From assembly GCF_029024925.1 (NCBI RefSeq), contig NZ_CP118962.1, positions 1-64,000 of the forward strand: a DNA stretch of 64,000 nt, written 5' to 3'. The notes beneath the pieces are model-generated. The model saw only the letters and a program-made list of their open reading frames with translations, had not been told where the DNA came from and searched no databases. The translations under genes were made by a program, and so were the position numbers. This DNA is from Enterococcus faecalis (GTDB lineage: Bacteria; Bacillota; Bacilli; Lactobacillales; Enterococcaceae). Positions 49,322-59,694 of this stretch are shown one piece after another (the first letter of the stretch is position 1; each line of letters opens with the position of its first letter).

Positions 49322-49801
49322 ATGAAACAACGTGGTTTTGAGATTATTTCTAAGTATCAAGAAGAGGGCTTGAGTGTCCCACAACGAGCAACAAAAGGTG
49401 CCGCGGGGTATGATTTTCAAGCAGCCGAAACGGTCGTTGTACCAAGTCTTTGGAAGTTACAACAAGCTGGAGAAAATCCCAAACCAATTTTAGTTAAAAC
49501 AGGAATTAAGGCGTATATGCCTGATTCTGAATATTTAGAATTGGTAAGTCGTTCTTCGAACCCGCTAAAACGATTCCTACTTTTAGCGAATGGTGTCGGA
49601 GTCATTGACAGTGATTATTATAATAACGAGAATAACGAAGGACATATCATGTTCCAATTTTTAAACTTTGGATATGAAGATGTTGTCATTGAAAAAGGTG
49701 AACGAATTGGCCAAGGGATTTTTAAGCCGTTTTTATTAGCGGATGATGACCAAGTCGAGGCAGAAAGAACGGGCGGTTTTGGTTCGTCTGGACAAAAATA
49801 A
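49322..49801 (+). CDS. dut: dUTP diphosphatase (trimeric dUTPase)
   Basis: Dut hydrolyses dUTP to dUMP and pyrophosphate, keeping uracil out of DNA. The 159-aa protein has the five dUTPase motifs in variant form: ATKGAAGYDFQAAE, LVSRSSNPLKRF, NGVGVIDSDYYNNENNEG, ERIGQGIF and the glycine-rich tail RTGGFGSSGQK. ATG 49322 is 8 bp after AGGGGAG; ATG 49316 in frame is too close to it. It precedes radA in an apparently independent unit. Confidence 0.93.
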   Translation: MKQRGFEIISKYQEEGLSVPQRATKGAAGYDFQAAETVVVPSLWKLQQAGENPKPILVKTGIKAYMPDSEYLELVSRSSNPLKRFLLLANGVGVIDSDYYNNENNEGHIMFQFLNFGYEDVVIEKGERIGQGIFKPFLLADDDQVEAERTGGFGSSGQK

Positions 49802-49879
49802 AGCCCATTTTTTCAGTAGGCAACGTTATTCAAACCATTTAATAAATGTTAAAATAAACAACAGATAAGGAGATTCTAC

Positions 49880-51250
49880 ATGGCAAAAAAAGCAAAAGTT
49901 CAATTTGAATGTCAAAGCTGTGGGTATGTGTCTCCAAAATATCTCGGCCGCTGTCCTAATTGTGGACAATGGAATTCGATGGTGGAAGAGGTTATTCAAG
50001 ATACTTCTGATCGTCGTGCTAGAGTAAGTTTGACTGGTAAAAAGACACAACCACAACGGCTATCTGAAGTCGTACCTAAAAAAGAGCCGCGTGTAAAAAC
50101 TGAATTAGTGGAGCTGAATCGGGTTTTAGGTGGTGGCGTTGTTCCAGGTTCGTTAGTTTTAATCGGTGGCGATCCCGGAATAGGTAAGTCAACATTGCTC
50201 TTACAAGTATCGCAACAATTAGCAGCCACAGGTGGCACGGTTTTATATGTTTCTGGTGAAGAAAGTGCTGAGCAAATTAAATTACGAGCGGAGCGTCTAG
50301 GCACCGTCAACGAGACATTTTACTTATACGCAGAAACAGATATGCACGAAATATCACGAGCCATTGAAAAATTAGAACCAGACTATGTCATTATTGACTC
50401 GATTCAAACAATGACGCAGCCAGATGTTACCAGCGTTGCTGGTAGTGTCAGTCAAGTCCGAGAAACAACTGCCGAATTATTGAAACTGGCAAAAACGAAT
50501 GGGATTGCCATTTTTATTGTCGGACACGTAACGAAGGAAGGGTCTATCGCAGGGCCACGGATGTTGGAACATATGGTAGACACGGTTCTTTATTTTGAAG
50601 GAGATAAGCATCACACCTTTAGAATCTTACGGGCTGTCAAAAATCGGTTTGGCTCAACGAATGAGATTGGTATTTTTGAAATGCAGACACATGGATTGGT
50701 TGAAGTTATGAATCCTTCTCAGGTCTTTTTAGAAGAACGTTTAGAAGGAGCCACCGGATCTTCGATTGTGGTAGCAATGGAAGGTTCACGCCCCATTTTG
50801 GTGGAAATCCAAGCGTTAGTTACCCCAACGATGTTTGGCAATGCCAAGCGAACGACCACCGGGTTGGACTTTAATCGCGTTTCTTTAATCATGGCGGTTT
50901 TAGAAAAACGGGCAGGCCTTTTATTACAAAACCAGGATGCGTATCTAAAAGCGGCTGGTGGAGTCAAAATTAATGAACCAGCTATTGATTTAGCGTTAGC
51001 AATCAGTATTACTTCTAGCTATAAAGAAAAAGGAACCTCATCTTCAGAATGTTTCATTGGTGAGATTGGTTTAACTGGTGAAATCCGCCGCGTGAATAGT
51101 ATTGAACAACGAGTGCGTGAAGCGCAAAAACTAGGCTTTACAAAAGTCTATGTCCCTAAAAATAACCTTGGTGGCTGGGAAGCGCCTGAAGGGATTGAAA
51201 TTATTGGCGTTTCAACAATTGGTGAAACGTTAAGAAAAGTTTTTAAATAA
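49880..51250 (+). CDS. radA: DNA repair protein RadA
   Basis: RadA is a RecA-like helicase that extends branches in recombination and is needed for efficient repair and transformation. The 456-aa protein has an N-terminal C4 zinc finger ([19 protein letters not shown], about 11-29), Walker [15 protein letters not shown], the RadA-specific [11 protein letters not shown] motif, and a C-terminal Lon-protease-like domain (about 280-456). The start ATG follows AAGGAG. It starts the radA-yacL-ispF-gltX stretch. Confidence 0.97.
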   Translation: MAKKAKVQFECQSCGYVSPKYLGRCPNCGQWNSMVEEVIQDTSDRRARVSLTGKKTQPQRLSEVVPKKEPRVKTELVELNRVLGGGVVPGSLVLIGGDPGIGKSTLLLQVSQQLAATGGTVLYVSGEESAEQIKLRAERLGTVNETFYLYAETDMHEISRAIEKLEPDYVIIDSIQTMTQPDVTSVAGSVSQVRETTAELLKLAKTNGIAIFIVGHVTKEGSIAGPRMLEHMVDTVLYFEGDKHHTFRILRAVKNRFGSTNEIGIFEMQTHGLVEVMNPSQVFLEERLEGATGSSIVVAMEGSRPILVEIQALVTPTMFGNAKRTTTGLDFNRVSLIMAVLEKRAGLLLQNQDAYLKAAGGVKINEPAIDLALAISITSSYKEKGTSSSECFIGEIGLTGEIRRVNSIEQRVREAQKLGFTKVYVPKNNLGGWEAPEGIEIIGVSTIGETLRKVFK

Positions 51251-51277
51251 TGAAAAAAGTAGAAATAATCCGTTTAG

Positions 51278-51314
51278 GTTGTTAGTGGCGTATGATTTTT
51301 GTACGCCCCACAAC
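51278..51314 (+). other. Stem-loop in the yacL leader
   Basis: GTTGTTAGTGGCGTA pairs imperfectly with TACGCCCCACAAC around a short T-rich loop. There is no T-run after it, so it is not a clear terminator; it may shape the leader RNA. Confidence 0.4.
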
Positions 51315-51353
51315 ACTAGATGTCTTTATTAAATAAACGAGGAGGATGGCTAT

Positions 51354-52499
51354 ATGCAAAAACGAATCATCACGTTGCTGATGATCATTGCTGGTGCAAG
51401 TTTAGGAATTTCTCTTTTCCCAATGGCTTGGGAAATGGCTAAGCAAGGCAATAACAGTTGGTTAAACAATAACTTTACGAACGGATTAATCGGTGCAATT
51501 ATTTTCTTTATTTTATCTTTAGGGTTAGCAAAGTATATTGTTTCCGCTGTCAAAAAAATCGAAGCAGCTTTAAATGAAATGAGTTTAACCTATTTATTAT
51601 TTGGAAGTATTGGTGCCATCATTGGTTTAACAATTGGTGTCATTATTTCCATTCCAATGTACAACTTACAAATTCCTGTCGTGAATAGTTTACTGCCAAT
51701 TCTAGTTATGATTATTCTGGGTTACTTAGGTTTCCGAATGGGAACAACACGGATTGAGGAGTGGAAAAAAGTTTTTACACCTCGCCAAAAGAAAGCAAAT
51801 ACGGAAGACACCGAAGGACAAATGTTGGAACGTAAAGTGGAAGACAACTTCCATAAATACAAAATTTTAGACACCAGTGTCATCATTGATGGCAGAATCT
51901 ACGATATCGCGAAAACGGGCTTTTTAGAAGGTGTTTTGCTCATCCCTAACTTTGTTTTATATGAATTACAATACATTGCTGATTCTGGAGACAGTTTAAA
52001 ACGGGTGAGAGGTCGTCGTGGCTTAGATATTTTAAATGCTTTACAAAAAGAAGAAGGTATCTCCGTTGAGATGTATGACGGAGATTTCGAGGATATCTCT
52101 GAAGTAGACAGTAAATTAATCAAATTAGCAAAATTATTAGATGGCGTGGTTGTGACCAATGACTACAACTTAAATAAAGTCTCTGAATTTCAAAATGTGC
52201 CTGTTTTAAACATTAATGCTTTAGCTAATGCTGTGAAACCAGTGGTGATTCCAGGTGAAACGATGAATGTGATGGTTGTAAAAGCCGGAACAGAGCGTCA
52301 ACAAGGGGTCGCTTACTTAGATGATGGCACAATGGTTGTGGTAGAAGATGGCCAGCATTACATGAATGAGCAAATCGAAGTGGTCGTCACAAGTGCTTTA
52401 CAAACCGCAGCTGGGCGTATGATTTTTGCCAAACCGGCGCACGCGGGTCGCGGGATTAATGATCGCAAGGATAACCATCCTAAAAACGATAAAAATTAA
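51354..52499 (+). CDS. yacL: PIN/TRAM-domain membrane protein YacL
   Basis: The 381-aa protein has four N-terminal membrane helices (about 5-25, 40-62, 78-100, 108-125), a PIN nuclease-like domain (about 160-290; ILDTSVIIDGRIYD with acidic metal ligands, and VVTNDYNLNKV) and a C-terminal TRAM domain (about 295-360; VMVVKAGTERQQGVAYLDDGT). A membrane-bound RNA nuclease role is inferred; it is unproven. ATG 51354 follows GAGGAGG. In Bacillus disA lies before it and ispD after it; both are missing here. Confidence 0.92.
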   Translation: MQKRIITLLMIIAGASLGISLFPMAWEMAKQGNNSWLNNNFTNGLIGAIIFFILSLGLAKYIVSAVKKIEAALNEMSLTYLLFGSIGAIIGLTIGVIISIPMYNLQIPVVNSLLPILVMIILGYLGFRMGTTRIEEWKKVFTPRQKKANTEDTEGQMLERKVEDNFHKYKILDTSVIIDGRIYDIAKTGFLEGVLLIPNFVLYELQYIADSGDSLKRVRGRRGLDILNALQKEEGISVEMYDGDFEDISEVDSKLIKLAKLLDGVVVTNDYNLNKVSEFQNVPVLNINALANAVKPVVIPGETMNVMVVKAGTERQQGVAYLDDGTMVVVEDGQHYMNEQIEVVVTSALQTAAGRMIFAKPAHAGRGINDRKDNHPKNDKN

Positions 52500-52517
52500 G
52501 CAAAGTGAGGACTTAGT

Positions 52518-52991
52518 ATGATTCGAATCGGTCAAGGTTTTGATGTTCATCAATTAGTTCCGCAACGACCTTTAATTATTGGTGGGGTTACTCTTCCTTA
52601 TGAAAAAGGTCTGTTAGGTCACTCAGATGCCGATGTTTTAACACATGCAATTATTGATGCAATCCTTGGTGCCGCTGGTCTGGGTGATATTGGGCAACTG
52701 TTTCCCGAAACCGATCCACAGTTCAAAAATGCGAATTCTGTAAACTTATTAAAAAAAGTAAATGAAAAAGTTGGGCGGTCGGGCTTTACTATTGGCAATA
52801 TTGATTGTACAATTTTAGCGGAAGAGCCAAAGATGAGCCCATACTTGGCAGAGATGAAAAAGAATCTAGCCGCGAGTTGCCACTTAGCGGTCACACAAGT
52901 GAACATTAAGGCAACGACCATGGAAGCGATGGGCTTTGTTGGTAAAAAAGAAGGAATCGGCGCAATTGCCGTTGCTTTATTGGAAAAATAA
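52518..52991 (+). CDS. ispF: 2-C-methyl-D-erythritol 2,4-cyclodiphosphate synthase
   Basis: IspF makes the cyclic diphosphate intermediate in the MEP isoprenoid route. The 157-aa protein keeps the metal-binding GFDVHQL (Asp and His) and GHSDADVLTHAIIDAILGAAG, the conserved GDIGQLFPETDPQFK, and TTMEAMGFVGKKEGIGAIA. It looks catalytically intact. No ispD adjoins it, though that is the usual partner in this gene order; enterococci are known to rely on the mevalonate route. The ATG lies 18 bp after yacL. Confidence 0.93.
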   Translation: MIRIGQGFDVHQLVPQRPLIIGGVTLPYEKGLLGHSDADVLTHAIIDAILGAAGLGDIGQLFPETDPQFKNANSVNLLKKVNEKVGRSGFTIGNIDCTILAEEPKMSPYLAEMKKNLAASCHLAVTQVNIKATTMEAMGFVGKKEGIGAIAVALLEK

Positions 52992-53043
52992 CTGAAAACG
53001 ACGTTAAACCGTCTGTTTTTAAAAAATGGAAAGAGGAATGAAC

Positions 53044-54501
53044 ATGACGAAAGTTCGTGTGCGTTACGCACCAAGTCCAACTGGACACTTGCACATTGGG
53101 AATGCAAGAACAGCATTATTTAACTACTTATTTGCCCGCCACAATGACGGAGAATTTATCATTCGTATCGAGGATACCGACCAAAAACGGAACATCGAAG
53201 ACGGCGAGAAAAGTCAGTTGGAAAACTTAGCATGGTTAGGGATGGAATGGGATGAATCACCTGCTCATCCGGGAGAATATGGTCCATATCGTCAATCAGA
53301 ACGTAAAGAAATTTACCAACCATTGATTGATCAATTATTAAGTAGCAATCGTGCGTATAAGTGTTATTGTACGCCAGAAGAATTAGAAGCAGAACGTGAA
53401 GCACAACAAGCTCGTGGGGAAATGCCTCACTACGCAGGCACTTGTGCGAATTTAACACCTTCTGAACAAGCAGCCAAAGAAGCGGCTGGTCTAGAACCAG
53501 TGATTCGTTTCCGTGTGCCACGTAATACAGAATACAAATTTGATGACATCGTGAAAGGTGAAATTACTTTTGAGTCAGATAACATTGGTGGCGATTTTGT
53601 CATCCAAAAACGCGATGGGATGCCAACGTATAACTTTGCCGTTGCAGTAGATGATCACTTAATGAAAATTTCTCACGTTTTACGTGGCGATGATCACATT
53701 GCGAACACACCAAAACAATTAATGATTTACGAAGCGTTTGAATGGACACCACCTGTCTTTGGCCATATGACCTTAATCATTAATTCAGAAACTGGCAAAA
53801 AATTGAGCAAACGTGATGAAACAATTTTACAATTTATTGAACAATACCGTGAATTAGGTTACTTACCAGAAGCCATGTTCAACTTTATTGCTTTACTAGG
53901 ATGGTCTCCTGTTGGCGAAGAAGAAATCTTCTCACAAGAAGACTTGATTAAATTGTTTGATGAACAACGCTTAAGCAAGTCACCAGCGGCCTTTGATGCG
54001 AAAAAATTAGAATGGATTAACAATCAATACATGAAACAAATGGACTTAAGTGAACTAACAGATATGTGTCTTCCTTATTTAGTCGCTGACGGTCGTGTTG
54101 AAGAAAATCCATCTCCTGAAAAAATCGAATGGTTAAAACAATTAGTTAGCTTGTATCAACCACAAATGAGTTATGCAGCTGAAATTGTGGAACTATCAAA
54201 CTTGTTCTTTAATGAACATCCAGTTTTAGATGATGCTGCGAAAGAATTCTTGCAAGGAGAAACAGTGCCAACTGTGTTACATGCGTTTAAAGAACAATTA
54301 GAAGCCTTGGACGTTTTCGATGTACCAAGTATTAAAGCAGCGATTAAAGCCGTCCAAAAAGAAACTGGCGTTAAAGGCAAAAACTTGTTTATGCCAATTC
54401 GAATTGCTGTTTCTGGACAAATGCATGGCCCTGAATTAGGCGAAACCATCGAATTATTAGGCAAAGAAAAAGCATTAGATCATTTAAATAAAGTGTTATA
54501 A
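53044..54501 (+). CDS. gltX: Glutamyl-tRNA synthetase
   Basis: GltX charges tRNA-Glu, and in most Firmicutes also tRNA-Gln, later amidated by GatCAB. The 485-aa class I synthetase has the HIGH-type motif [17 protein letters not shown], the KMSKS-type motif KKLSKRDE, and the C-terminal helical anticodon-binding domain (about 350-485). ATG 53044 is chosen: GAAAGAGGA is 6-7 bp upstream, while the in-frame ATG at 53038 touches it. A T-box leader follows. Confidence 0.96.
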   Translation: MTKVRVRYAPSPTGHLHIGNARTALFNYLFARHNDGEFIIRIEDTDQKRNIEDGEKSQLENLAWLGMEWDESPAHPGEYGPYRQSERKEIYQPLIDQLLSSNRAYKCYCTPEELEAEREAQQARGEMPHYAGTCANLTPSEQAAKEAAGLEPVIRFRVPRNTEYKFDDIVKGEITFESDNIGGDFVIQKRDGMPTYNFAVAVDDHLMKISHVLRGDDHIANTPKQLMIYEAFEWTPPVFGHMTLIINSETGKKLSKRDETILQFIEQYRELGYLPEAMFNFIALLGWSPVGEEEIFSQEDLIKLFDEQRLSKSPAAFDAKKLEWINNQYMKQMDLSELTDMCLPYLVADGRVEENPSPEKIEWLKQLVSLYQPQMSYAAEIVELSNLFFNEHPVLDDAAKEFLQGETVPTVLHAFKEQLEALDVFDVPSIKAAIKAVQKETGVKGKNLFMPIRIAVSGQMHGPELGETIELLGKEKALDHLNKVL

Positions 54502-54509
54502 AAACACAA

Positions 54510-54740
54510 AGAATAGAAGAAGTAGACAATCAGATGGATTTCAGAGACGCTGTGGGTGGTGAGAACAGCGAGCATCTTTTGTCGAAATGCATCTATGAGT
54601 GGCTTTGGTGAAAAAAGTAACCGAAGACGTCGGCAGGCGTTAACTGTATCGAGGCAAGAGCTAGTTCTTGTGAAGAAAAGTGGAACCACGCATGGGCGTC
54701 TTTTAAGCAACGTTTTTTTGTTGCTTAAAAGACGTTTTTT
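54510..54740 (+). promoter_or_regulatory. T-box riboswitch for cysteine before cysE-cysS
   Basis: The leader has the T-box hallmarks: GAAGTAG at its start, GGTGGTGAGAACAGCG in stem I, a specifier loop GAAATGCATC whose TGC at 54588-54590 is a Cys codon, the T-box TGGAACCACG at 54681-54690, and a terminator CGTCTTTTAAGCAAC (54697-54711) / GTTGCTTAAAAGACG (54720-54734) with a T-run. Uncharged tRNA-Cys would favour the antiterminator and allow expression of cysE and cysS. Confidence 0.92.
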
Positions 54741-54770
54741 ATTTTTGTATAATAGAAAGGAGTTCACCAT

Positions 54771-55310
54771 ATGAGTTGGTTGAAACGTAGCGTCGCAGCT
54801 GTTAAAAGAAACGATCCTGCAGCGCGGACGACACTAGAAGTTCTTTTAACGTATCCTGGCTTGCACGCCCTGTTTTGGCATCGCTTGTCTCATTTCTTAT
54901 ATAGGCATCAGTTGTTTTTGTTGGCGAAGATTCATGCACAATTTTGGCGTTTCATAACGGGCGTAGAAATTCATCCCGGAGCCACAATTGGAGAGGGAGT
55001 TTTTATCGATCACGGCATGGGCATTGTGATTGGGGAAACCGCGGAAATAGAAGAAGATGTTGTTTTGTTTCACGGAGTGACGTTAGGTGGGACCGGTCGT
55101 GATACGGGTAAACGCCATCCAACAGTGAAAAAAGGAGCGATGATTTCGGCACGAGCTCAAATTTTAGGGCCAGTTGTGATTGGTGAACGTTCAAAAATTG
55201 GGGCGGGTGCTGTTGTTATTTCAGACATCCCAGCAGATGCCACAGCTGTGGGTGTTCCTGCGAAAGTCGTTCGTCTAAATGGAAGAAAGGTGGAAAAAGG
55301 GCATGATTAA
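54771..55310 (+). CDS. cysE: Serine O-acetyltransferase
   Basis: CysE acetylates serine with acetyl-CoA, the first step of cysteine synthesis. The 179-aa protein has a short N-terminal helical part and a left-handed beta-helix of hexapeptide repeats (about 65-165): [21 protein letters not shown], in two parts, [20 protein letters not shown] and [15 protein letters not shown], with the acetyl-CoA and catalytic His/Asp residues present. It is shorter than E. coli CysE, as in Bacillus. The ATG follows AAAGGAG. It overlaps cysS by 8 bp. Confidence 0.95.
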   Translation: MSWLKRSVAAVKRNDPAARTTLEVLLTYPGLHALFWHRLSHFLYRHQLFLLAKIHAQFWRFITGVEIHPGATIGEGVFIDHGMGIVIGETAEIEEDVVLFHGVTLGGTGRDTGKRHPTVKKGAMISARAQILGPVVIGERSKIGAGAVVISDIPADATAVGVPAKVVRLNGRKVEKGHD

Positions 55311-56715
55311 AATTTATAATACATTGACCAGAGAAAAAGAAGTATTTACGCCAATTGAGGCGCATAAAGTTCGGATGTATGTCTGCGGACCAACCGTGTA
55401 TAACTATATCCATATCGGTAATGCGCGCAGTGCGATCGCCTTTGATACGATTCGTCGTTATTTTGAATATCGTGGGTATGAAGTGAATTATGTCTCGAAC
55501 TTTACAGATGTCGATGATAAAATTATCAAGGCAGCTAAAGAATTGAAAATTACTGCGCCGGAAGTGGCGGAGCGTTTTATCAAAGCCTTTGAAGAAGATA
55601 CGCAAGCATTGAATGTCCAACCAGCAACGTTACATCCTCGGGTGATGGACCACATGCCTGATATCTTAGCTTTTATCGACGTTTTAATTGAAAAAGGTTT
55701 TGCTTATGAGGTCGCAGGTGATGTGTATTATCGCACCCGTAAATTCCCTAATTATGGTAAATTAAGCCATCAATCGATTGATGAATTAGAAGTGGGGGCA
55801 AGTCAACGAACTGGCGTTGAACAACAATTAAAAGAAGACCCATTGGATTTTGCTCTTTGGAAAAGTGCCAAAGAAGATGAAATTTCTTGGGATTCTCCTT
55901 GGGGGAAAGGACGTCCCGGCTGGCATATTGAATGCTCTGTCATGGCGACAAAACACTTGGGAGAGACGATTGATATTCATGGCGGTGGACAAGATTTAGA
56001 ATTTCCACATCATGAGAATGAAATTGCACAGAGCGAAGCCAAAACAGGTCATACCTTTGCCAATTACTGGATGCATAACGGCTATGTCACAATTGGTGAA
56101 GACGATGAAAAAATGAGCAAATCCCTAGGTAACTTCATTACTGTTCATGAAATGATTCAAAAAGTGGATCCGCAAATTTTACGTTTCTTTATGTCCACCA
56201 CCCAGTACCGTCGCCCGATTCGTTATAGCGAAAGCACTCTAAAAGAGGCAGCAGCCAATTATCAAAAATTGAAAAATGCGTTTGAAAATTTACGTTTTAG
56301 ACAAGCAGATGCGGTCGCAAGTTTGCCAGAGGATGAACACTATTTGGCTCAATTAAACGAATTAGAACAACGTTTTATTACGGAAATGGACGATGATTTC
56401 AATGCAGCTAACGGGATTACGGTCGTTTATGAATTAGCGAAGATGATGAATCAGTACAGTGAACAAGCGACAGTTTCTGAACCAATTCTAGTGGCGATGG
56501 ATAAGCTTTTCAGTGGCTGGTTAGCTATTTTTGGTTTATTCTTTAAAAACGAAGAATTAGTGGATGCACAAGTCGATGCGTTAATTGAAGAACGGAACCA
56601 AGCACGGAAAGACCGTGATTTTGCCCGAAGTGATGAAATCCGCGATTTATTAAAAGAACAAGGCATTGTTTTAGAAGATACTCCGCAAGGAACGAGATGG
56701 AGAAGAAGTGAATGA
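55303..56715 (+). CDS. cysS: Cysteinyl-tRNA synthetase
   Basis: CysS charges tRNA-Cys. The 470-aa class I synthetase has the zinc-binding [17 protein letters not shown] with the HIGH motif, the zinc ligands in WHIECSVMA and [17 protein letters not shown], the KMSKS loop [10 protein letters not shown], and a C-terminal helical domain (about 320-470). ATG 55303 overlaps the end of cysE. Control of both genes by the cysteine T-box fits their roles. Confidence 0.96.
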   Translation: MIKIYNTLTREKEVFTPIEAHKVRMYVCGPTVYNYIHIGNARSAIAFDTIRRYFEYRGYEVNYVSNFTDVDDKIIKAAKELKITAPEVAERFIKAFEEDTQALNVQPATLHPRVMDHMPDILAFIDVLIEKGFAYEVAGDVYYRTRKFPNYGKLSHQSIDELEVGASQRTGVEQQLKEDPLDFALWKSAKEDEISWDSPWGKGRPGWHIECSVMATKHLGETIDIHGGGQDLEFPHHENEIAQSEAKTGHTFANYWMHNGYVTIGEDDEKMSKSLGNFITVHEMIQKVDPQILRFFMSTTQYRRPIRYSESTLKEAAANYQKLKNAFENLRFRQADAVASLPEDEHYLAQLNELEQRFITEMDDDFNAANGITVVYELAKMMNQYSEQATVSEPILVAMDKLFSGWLAIFGLFFKNEELVDAQVDALIEERNQARKDRDFARSDEIRDLLKEQGIVLEDTPQGTRWRRSE

Positions 56716-57110
56716 GAGATTACAAACAATTAAACGGTTTAGCTTTGGCCTATGTTGGCGATGCGATTTATGAAATTTACATTCGTGATTATTTAGTTTC
56801 CTTAGGACAAACGAAACCGAATGTTTTGCATCGCATGGCGACACACTACGTGTCAGCAAAAGCCCAAGCAAGCTTAATGCAAGCGATGTTAGCGGGAGAA
56901 ATGCTAACGGAGGAAGAAGAAGTGATGTACAAACGCGGTCGGAATGCTAAAAGTCACACCTTTGCCAAAAATGCTGATGTGACGACCTATCGGGTAGCGA
57001 CCGGTTTCGAATCCTTGATGGGTTATTTACATTTAACACAACAAAAAGAACGTTTAGAAGAATTAATTAACTGGTGTATCAAGAAAGTAGGTGAAACCAA
57101 TGAAAAATGA
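56712..57110 (+). CDS. mrnC: Mini-ribonuclease III
   Basis: MrnC is an RNase III-like enzyme without a dsRNA-binding domain that matures 23S rRNA ends in Firmicutes. The 132-aa protein has the RNase III signature in reduced form: [19 protein letters not shown] near residue 10-28, and the second acidic segment [20 protein letters not shown] with [11 protein letters not shown] following. It overlaps the cysS stop codon by ATGA and overlaps rlmB by 11 bp, the standard cysS-mrnC-rlmB order. Confidence 0.93.
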   Translation: MRDYKQLNGLALAYVGDAIYEIYIRDYLVSLGQTKPNVLHRMATHYVSAKAQASLMQAMLAGEMLTEEEEVMYKRGRNAKSHTFAKNADVTTYRVATGFESLMGYLHLTQQKERLEELINWCIKKVGETNEK

Positions 57111-57957
57111 AAAATCTCGTCCTTTTAAAAAAGGTAAGAAACGTCCAGAACGTTCAGATAAGCGTTCAAAAGAACGGAACCCACGACCAGCGACAGCAGG
57201 TGCTGATGGAACCTCAGAAGAGCTAGCAGATAACTTTGTCTTTGGTTTCCATGCCACTGTTGAGGCGTTGCAGCAAGGACGCGGGAATAAATTGTTTTTA
57301 CAAGAAGATGCTCGTGGCGAGAAAATTGAGCAATTAAAACAAGCAGCGAAAGAACAGGCTGTTCCAGTCAAATGGGTGCCTAAAGCAAAATTAGATACGA
57401 TGAGTGATCACGGCGTGCATCAAGGCATGGTTTTAGCAATCACAGCGTATCAATATTTAACTTTAGAAGAATTATTGGAACAAACAAAAGAAAAGACAGA
57501 AACACCATTTTTCCTAATTTTAGACAGTCTAGAGGACCCACATAACTTTGGCTCAATTTTGCGAACAGCTGATGCGACAGGCGTGGACGGTATTATCATT
57601 CCGAAACATCGTGCAGTGGGAATTACACCAACCGTAACCAAAGCGTCAACAGGGGCCGTGGAACATATTCCAGTGGCTCGTGTAACGAATCTAGCGCAAA
57701 GTATTGCAACGCTAAAAGAGAATCAATTTTGGATTTTTGGTACAGATATGTCTGGGACGGATTATCGTCGCTGGAATACACAAGGCGCAATTGCCTTAAT
57801 CATCGGAAATGAAGGTCGTGGCATGAGTCAAGGTCTTCATAAAGAAGTGGATGAATTATTAACGATTCCAATGACTGGACACGTTCAAAGCTTAAACGCT
57901 GGTGTGGCTGCAGGCTTGCTAATGTATGAAGTCTATCGTGGCCGCAACCCATTATAG
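57100..57957 (+). CDS. rlmB: 23S rRNA (guanosine-2'-O)-methyltransferase RlmB/TrmH family
   Basis: This SPOUT methyltransferase modifies ribose 2'-OH in 23S rRNA. The 285-aa protein has a basic N-terminal extension (about 1-45), an L30e-like substrate domain (about 46-120; [20 protein letters not shown]) and the knotted SPOUT domain (about 130-285) with motifs [29 protein letters not shown] and [23 protein letters not shown] 57100 follows AGTAGGTG. It is linked with mrnC upstream and yacP downstream. Confidence 0.93.
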   Translation: MKNEKSRPFKKGKKRPERSDKRSKERNPRPATAGADGTSEELADNFVFGFHATVEALQQGRGNKLFLQEDARGEKIEQLKQAAKEQAVPVKWVPKAKLDTMSDHGVHQGMVLAITAYQYLTLEELLEQTKEKTETPFFLILDSLEDPHNFGSILRTADATGVDGIIIPKHRAVGITPTVTKASTGAVEHIPVARVTNLAQSIATLKENQFWIFGTDMSGTDYRRWNTQGAIALIIGNEGRGMSQGLHKEVDELLTIPMTGHVQSLNAGVAAGLLMYEVYRGRNPL

Positions 57958-57971
57958 AAGAAGGCGATTGT

Positions 57972-58502
57972 ATGAAAAAACAATTGTTAATCGTTGATGG
58001 CTATAATATGATTGGTGCTTGGCCAGAATTGGTCCAGTTGAAAAAGCAAGAGCGTTTAGAGGATGCGCGTGAACTGCTTCTTAGTCGTCTGTCCAATTAT
58101 GCCAAATATGAAGGGTTGGAAATCATTGTGGTCTTTGATGCCCAATTAGTCCCAGGTATTCAGCAAACGTACAAAAAGTACCTTTTGACCGTGGTTTTCA
58201 CCAAAGAAGATGAAACAGCAGATAGTTATATTGAACGTCTAGCTGGTGAAAAAAATGATCGTTTAACGCAAGTAACAGTCGCAACGAGTGATTTGGCTGA
58301 ACAATGGGTGGTCTTTTCACAAGGTGCATTGCGGACTTCGGCCAATGAACTTTACAAAGCTGTCCAGAAAACAGAAAAGACGATTGCCATTCATGCAACA
58401 GATATCCATTTCCAGCAATTTCGTCGAAATTCTCCATGGAACGTGGAGCAGTTATCAAAACTTTCTGAGAAGCTAGAAGAATTGTCTCAAAAAAAAGATT
58501 AA
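57972..58502 (+). CDS. rae1: NYN-domain endonuclease YacP/Rae1
   Basis: YacP of B. subtilis (Rae1) enters the ribosomal A site and cleaves mRNA during translation. The 176-aa protein is a single NYN (PIN-like) domain: LLIVDGYNMIGAWPEL with the first acidic ligands, IIVVFDAQLVPG, FTKEDETADSYIERLAGE and VATSDLAEQWVVFSQGA. Length matches the family. The ATG follows AAGGCG; it lies 14 bp after rlmB and ahead of sigH, as in Bacillus. Confidence 0.9.
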   Translation: MKKQLLIVDGYNMIGAWPELVQLKKQERLEDARELLLSRLSNYAKYEGLEIIVVFDAQLVPGIQQTYKKYLLTVVFTKEDETADSYIERLAGEKNDRLTQVTVATSDLAEQWVVFSQGALRTSANELYKAVQKTEKTIAIHATDIHFQQFRRNSPWNVEQLSKLSEKLEELSQKKD

Positions 58503-58587
58503 ACAAATGTTCGCTTAAGTCATAAATTTCTAACATGCTATGCTCTCCTAAATCATTCGATACGTTTATCGAAAAGGAGGGCTTTTT

Positions 58588-59154
58588 ATGTTAGAACAGA
58601 TTCAACAAGCATTAGCAGGAGACCAAGAACAATTTCAAGCCTTATATGGGCAATATCAGCCAGTGATTTATAAGTGCATGAAAAAATACTATTTAAAAGA
58701 TTATGATACTGAAGACTGGCTTCAAGAAGGACGAATTGTCTTCTTTCGGACGTTAGAACGATTTGATTCAGAAAAACAAGCATCATTAGGAAAGTTTTTT
58801 AAACGAAATTTTGAAAATCACGTACATAGCTTAATTCGCCATCAATGCGCCTATAAGCGGCGAACAGATACCTTGTCTATTTCTCTGGAACAACGATTAG
58901 AAAGCGCTGGTGAAGAGTTAGTGGACTATTTAGGGACAGCGGCTACCGACCCATTAGGTCAATTAATGATTCAAGAAAAATTGGCAGCTTTTCCGACACG
59001 TCTTTCCTCGTTGGAACAACAAATTTTAAACGCATACTTAAAAGGCTACACGTTAGAAGAAATCGCTAAAGTGCGTGGGGGAACTTTTTCAGCTGTCCGA
59101 AGTGCCTATGATCGTGCCAAAGCAAAAATGAAATATACATTAGAAAATGAATAA
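58588..59154 (+). CDS. sigH: Sigma-70 family factor, SigH/ComX-like
   Basis: The 188-aa protein is a small alternative sigma factor with region 2 (about 10-85; FQALYGQYQPVIYKCM, DTEDWLQEGRIVFFRTLERF) and region 4 (about 135-185; LSSLEQQILNAYLKGYTLEEIAKVRGGTFSAV, in two parts). Position after yacP matches B. subtilis sigH, which controls early sporulation and competence. Enterococci do not sporulate, so a role in competence-like or stress genes is possible. The start ATG is preceded by AAAGGAGGG. No anti-sigma gene adjoins. Confidence 0.85.
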   Translation: MLEQIQQALAGDQEQFQALYGQYQPVIYKCMKKYYLKDYDTEDWLQEGRIVFFRTLERFDSEKQASLGKFFKRNFENHVHSLIRHQCAYKRRTDTLSISLEQRLESAGEELVDYLGTAATDPLGQLMIQEKLAAFPTRLSSLEQQILNAYLKGYTLEEIAKVRGGTFSAVRSAYDRAKAKMKYTLENE

Positions 59155-59220
59155 AAATTCGACAAAACAGCCGGTTTGTCGAGCAAAAGTAGTTGCAAAC
59201 AGACTTCTAGTATGATAAAC

Positions 59221-59249
59221 TTGAAATTTTTTAAAAAAAGTGATATAAT
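59221..59249 (+). promoter_or_regulatory. Promoter of veg
   Basis: TTGAAA (59221-59226), 17-bp spacer, perfect TATAAT (59244-59249); start codon 20 bp downstream. Confidence 0.85.
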
Positions 59250-59268
59250 GTTTCTCGAGGTGAATGCA

Positions 59269-59514
59269 ATGCCAACAACGTTATCGTCAATTAAGAAAGA
59301 TTTGGAAGGCCGTATCGGCAGTGAAATTATGTTAGTTGCTCAGACTGGAAGAAAGCGCCAAACAGAACGTAAAGGAATCTTAACGGAGACTTATCCATCT
59401 GTTTTTGTTGTTGACTTGGATCCAGACGAGAACTCATTTGAACGTGTATCTTATAGCTATTCAGATGTTTTAACACGCACCGTTGAAATCGAATTCATCG
59501 GTCAAGCCGTATAA
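59269..59514 (+). CDS. veg: Veg family protein
   Basis: Veg is a small abundant protein; in B. subtilis it stimulates biofilm matrix gene expression. The 81-aa product is a full-length match in pattern: [40 protein letters not shown] and [23 protein letters not shown] 59269 follows GAGGTGA; the frame runs farther up through the promoter. It has its own strong promoter, consistent with the known high expression of veg, and lies before ispE as in Bacillus. Confidence 0.93.
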   Translation: MPTTLSSIKKDLEGRIGSEIMLVAQTGRKRQTERKGILTETYPSVFVVDLDPDENSFERVSYSYSDVLTRTVEIEFIGQAV

Positions 59515-59525
59515 TTTAGAAAGTC

Positions 59526-59568
59526 CGCTTAGGAGTGAAGGAAGAGCCCTTCGTTCCTAAGCTCTTTT
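59526..59568 (+). terminator. Terminator after veg
   Basis: GCTTAGGA pairs with TCCTAAGC, extended by GAAGG/CCTTC inside, and is followed by TCTTTTT. Confidence 0.85.
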
Positions 59569-59694
59569 TAATTTCAGCCATCTGTCGTCAGAGAAAGAGC
59601 AATCTTCGGTGTACTTCTTCATGGACATATGATAGAATCTAAAAGATTAAAATGTTGGTAGACAAAAGATTAAGGAAGGTGAATCAGGGAACCG

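Noticed and set aside
52619-53116. 165-codon minus-strand frame over ispF and the gltX start
   Set aside because: It spans two conserved plus-strand genes and a gap, with no start signal or recognisable domain.
54480-54774. Open frames on both strands in the gltX-cysE gap
   Set aside because: The region is fully explained by a T-box leader with its terminator.
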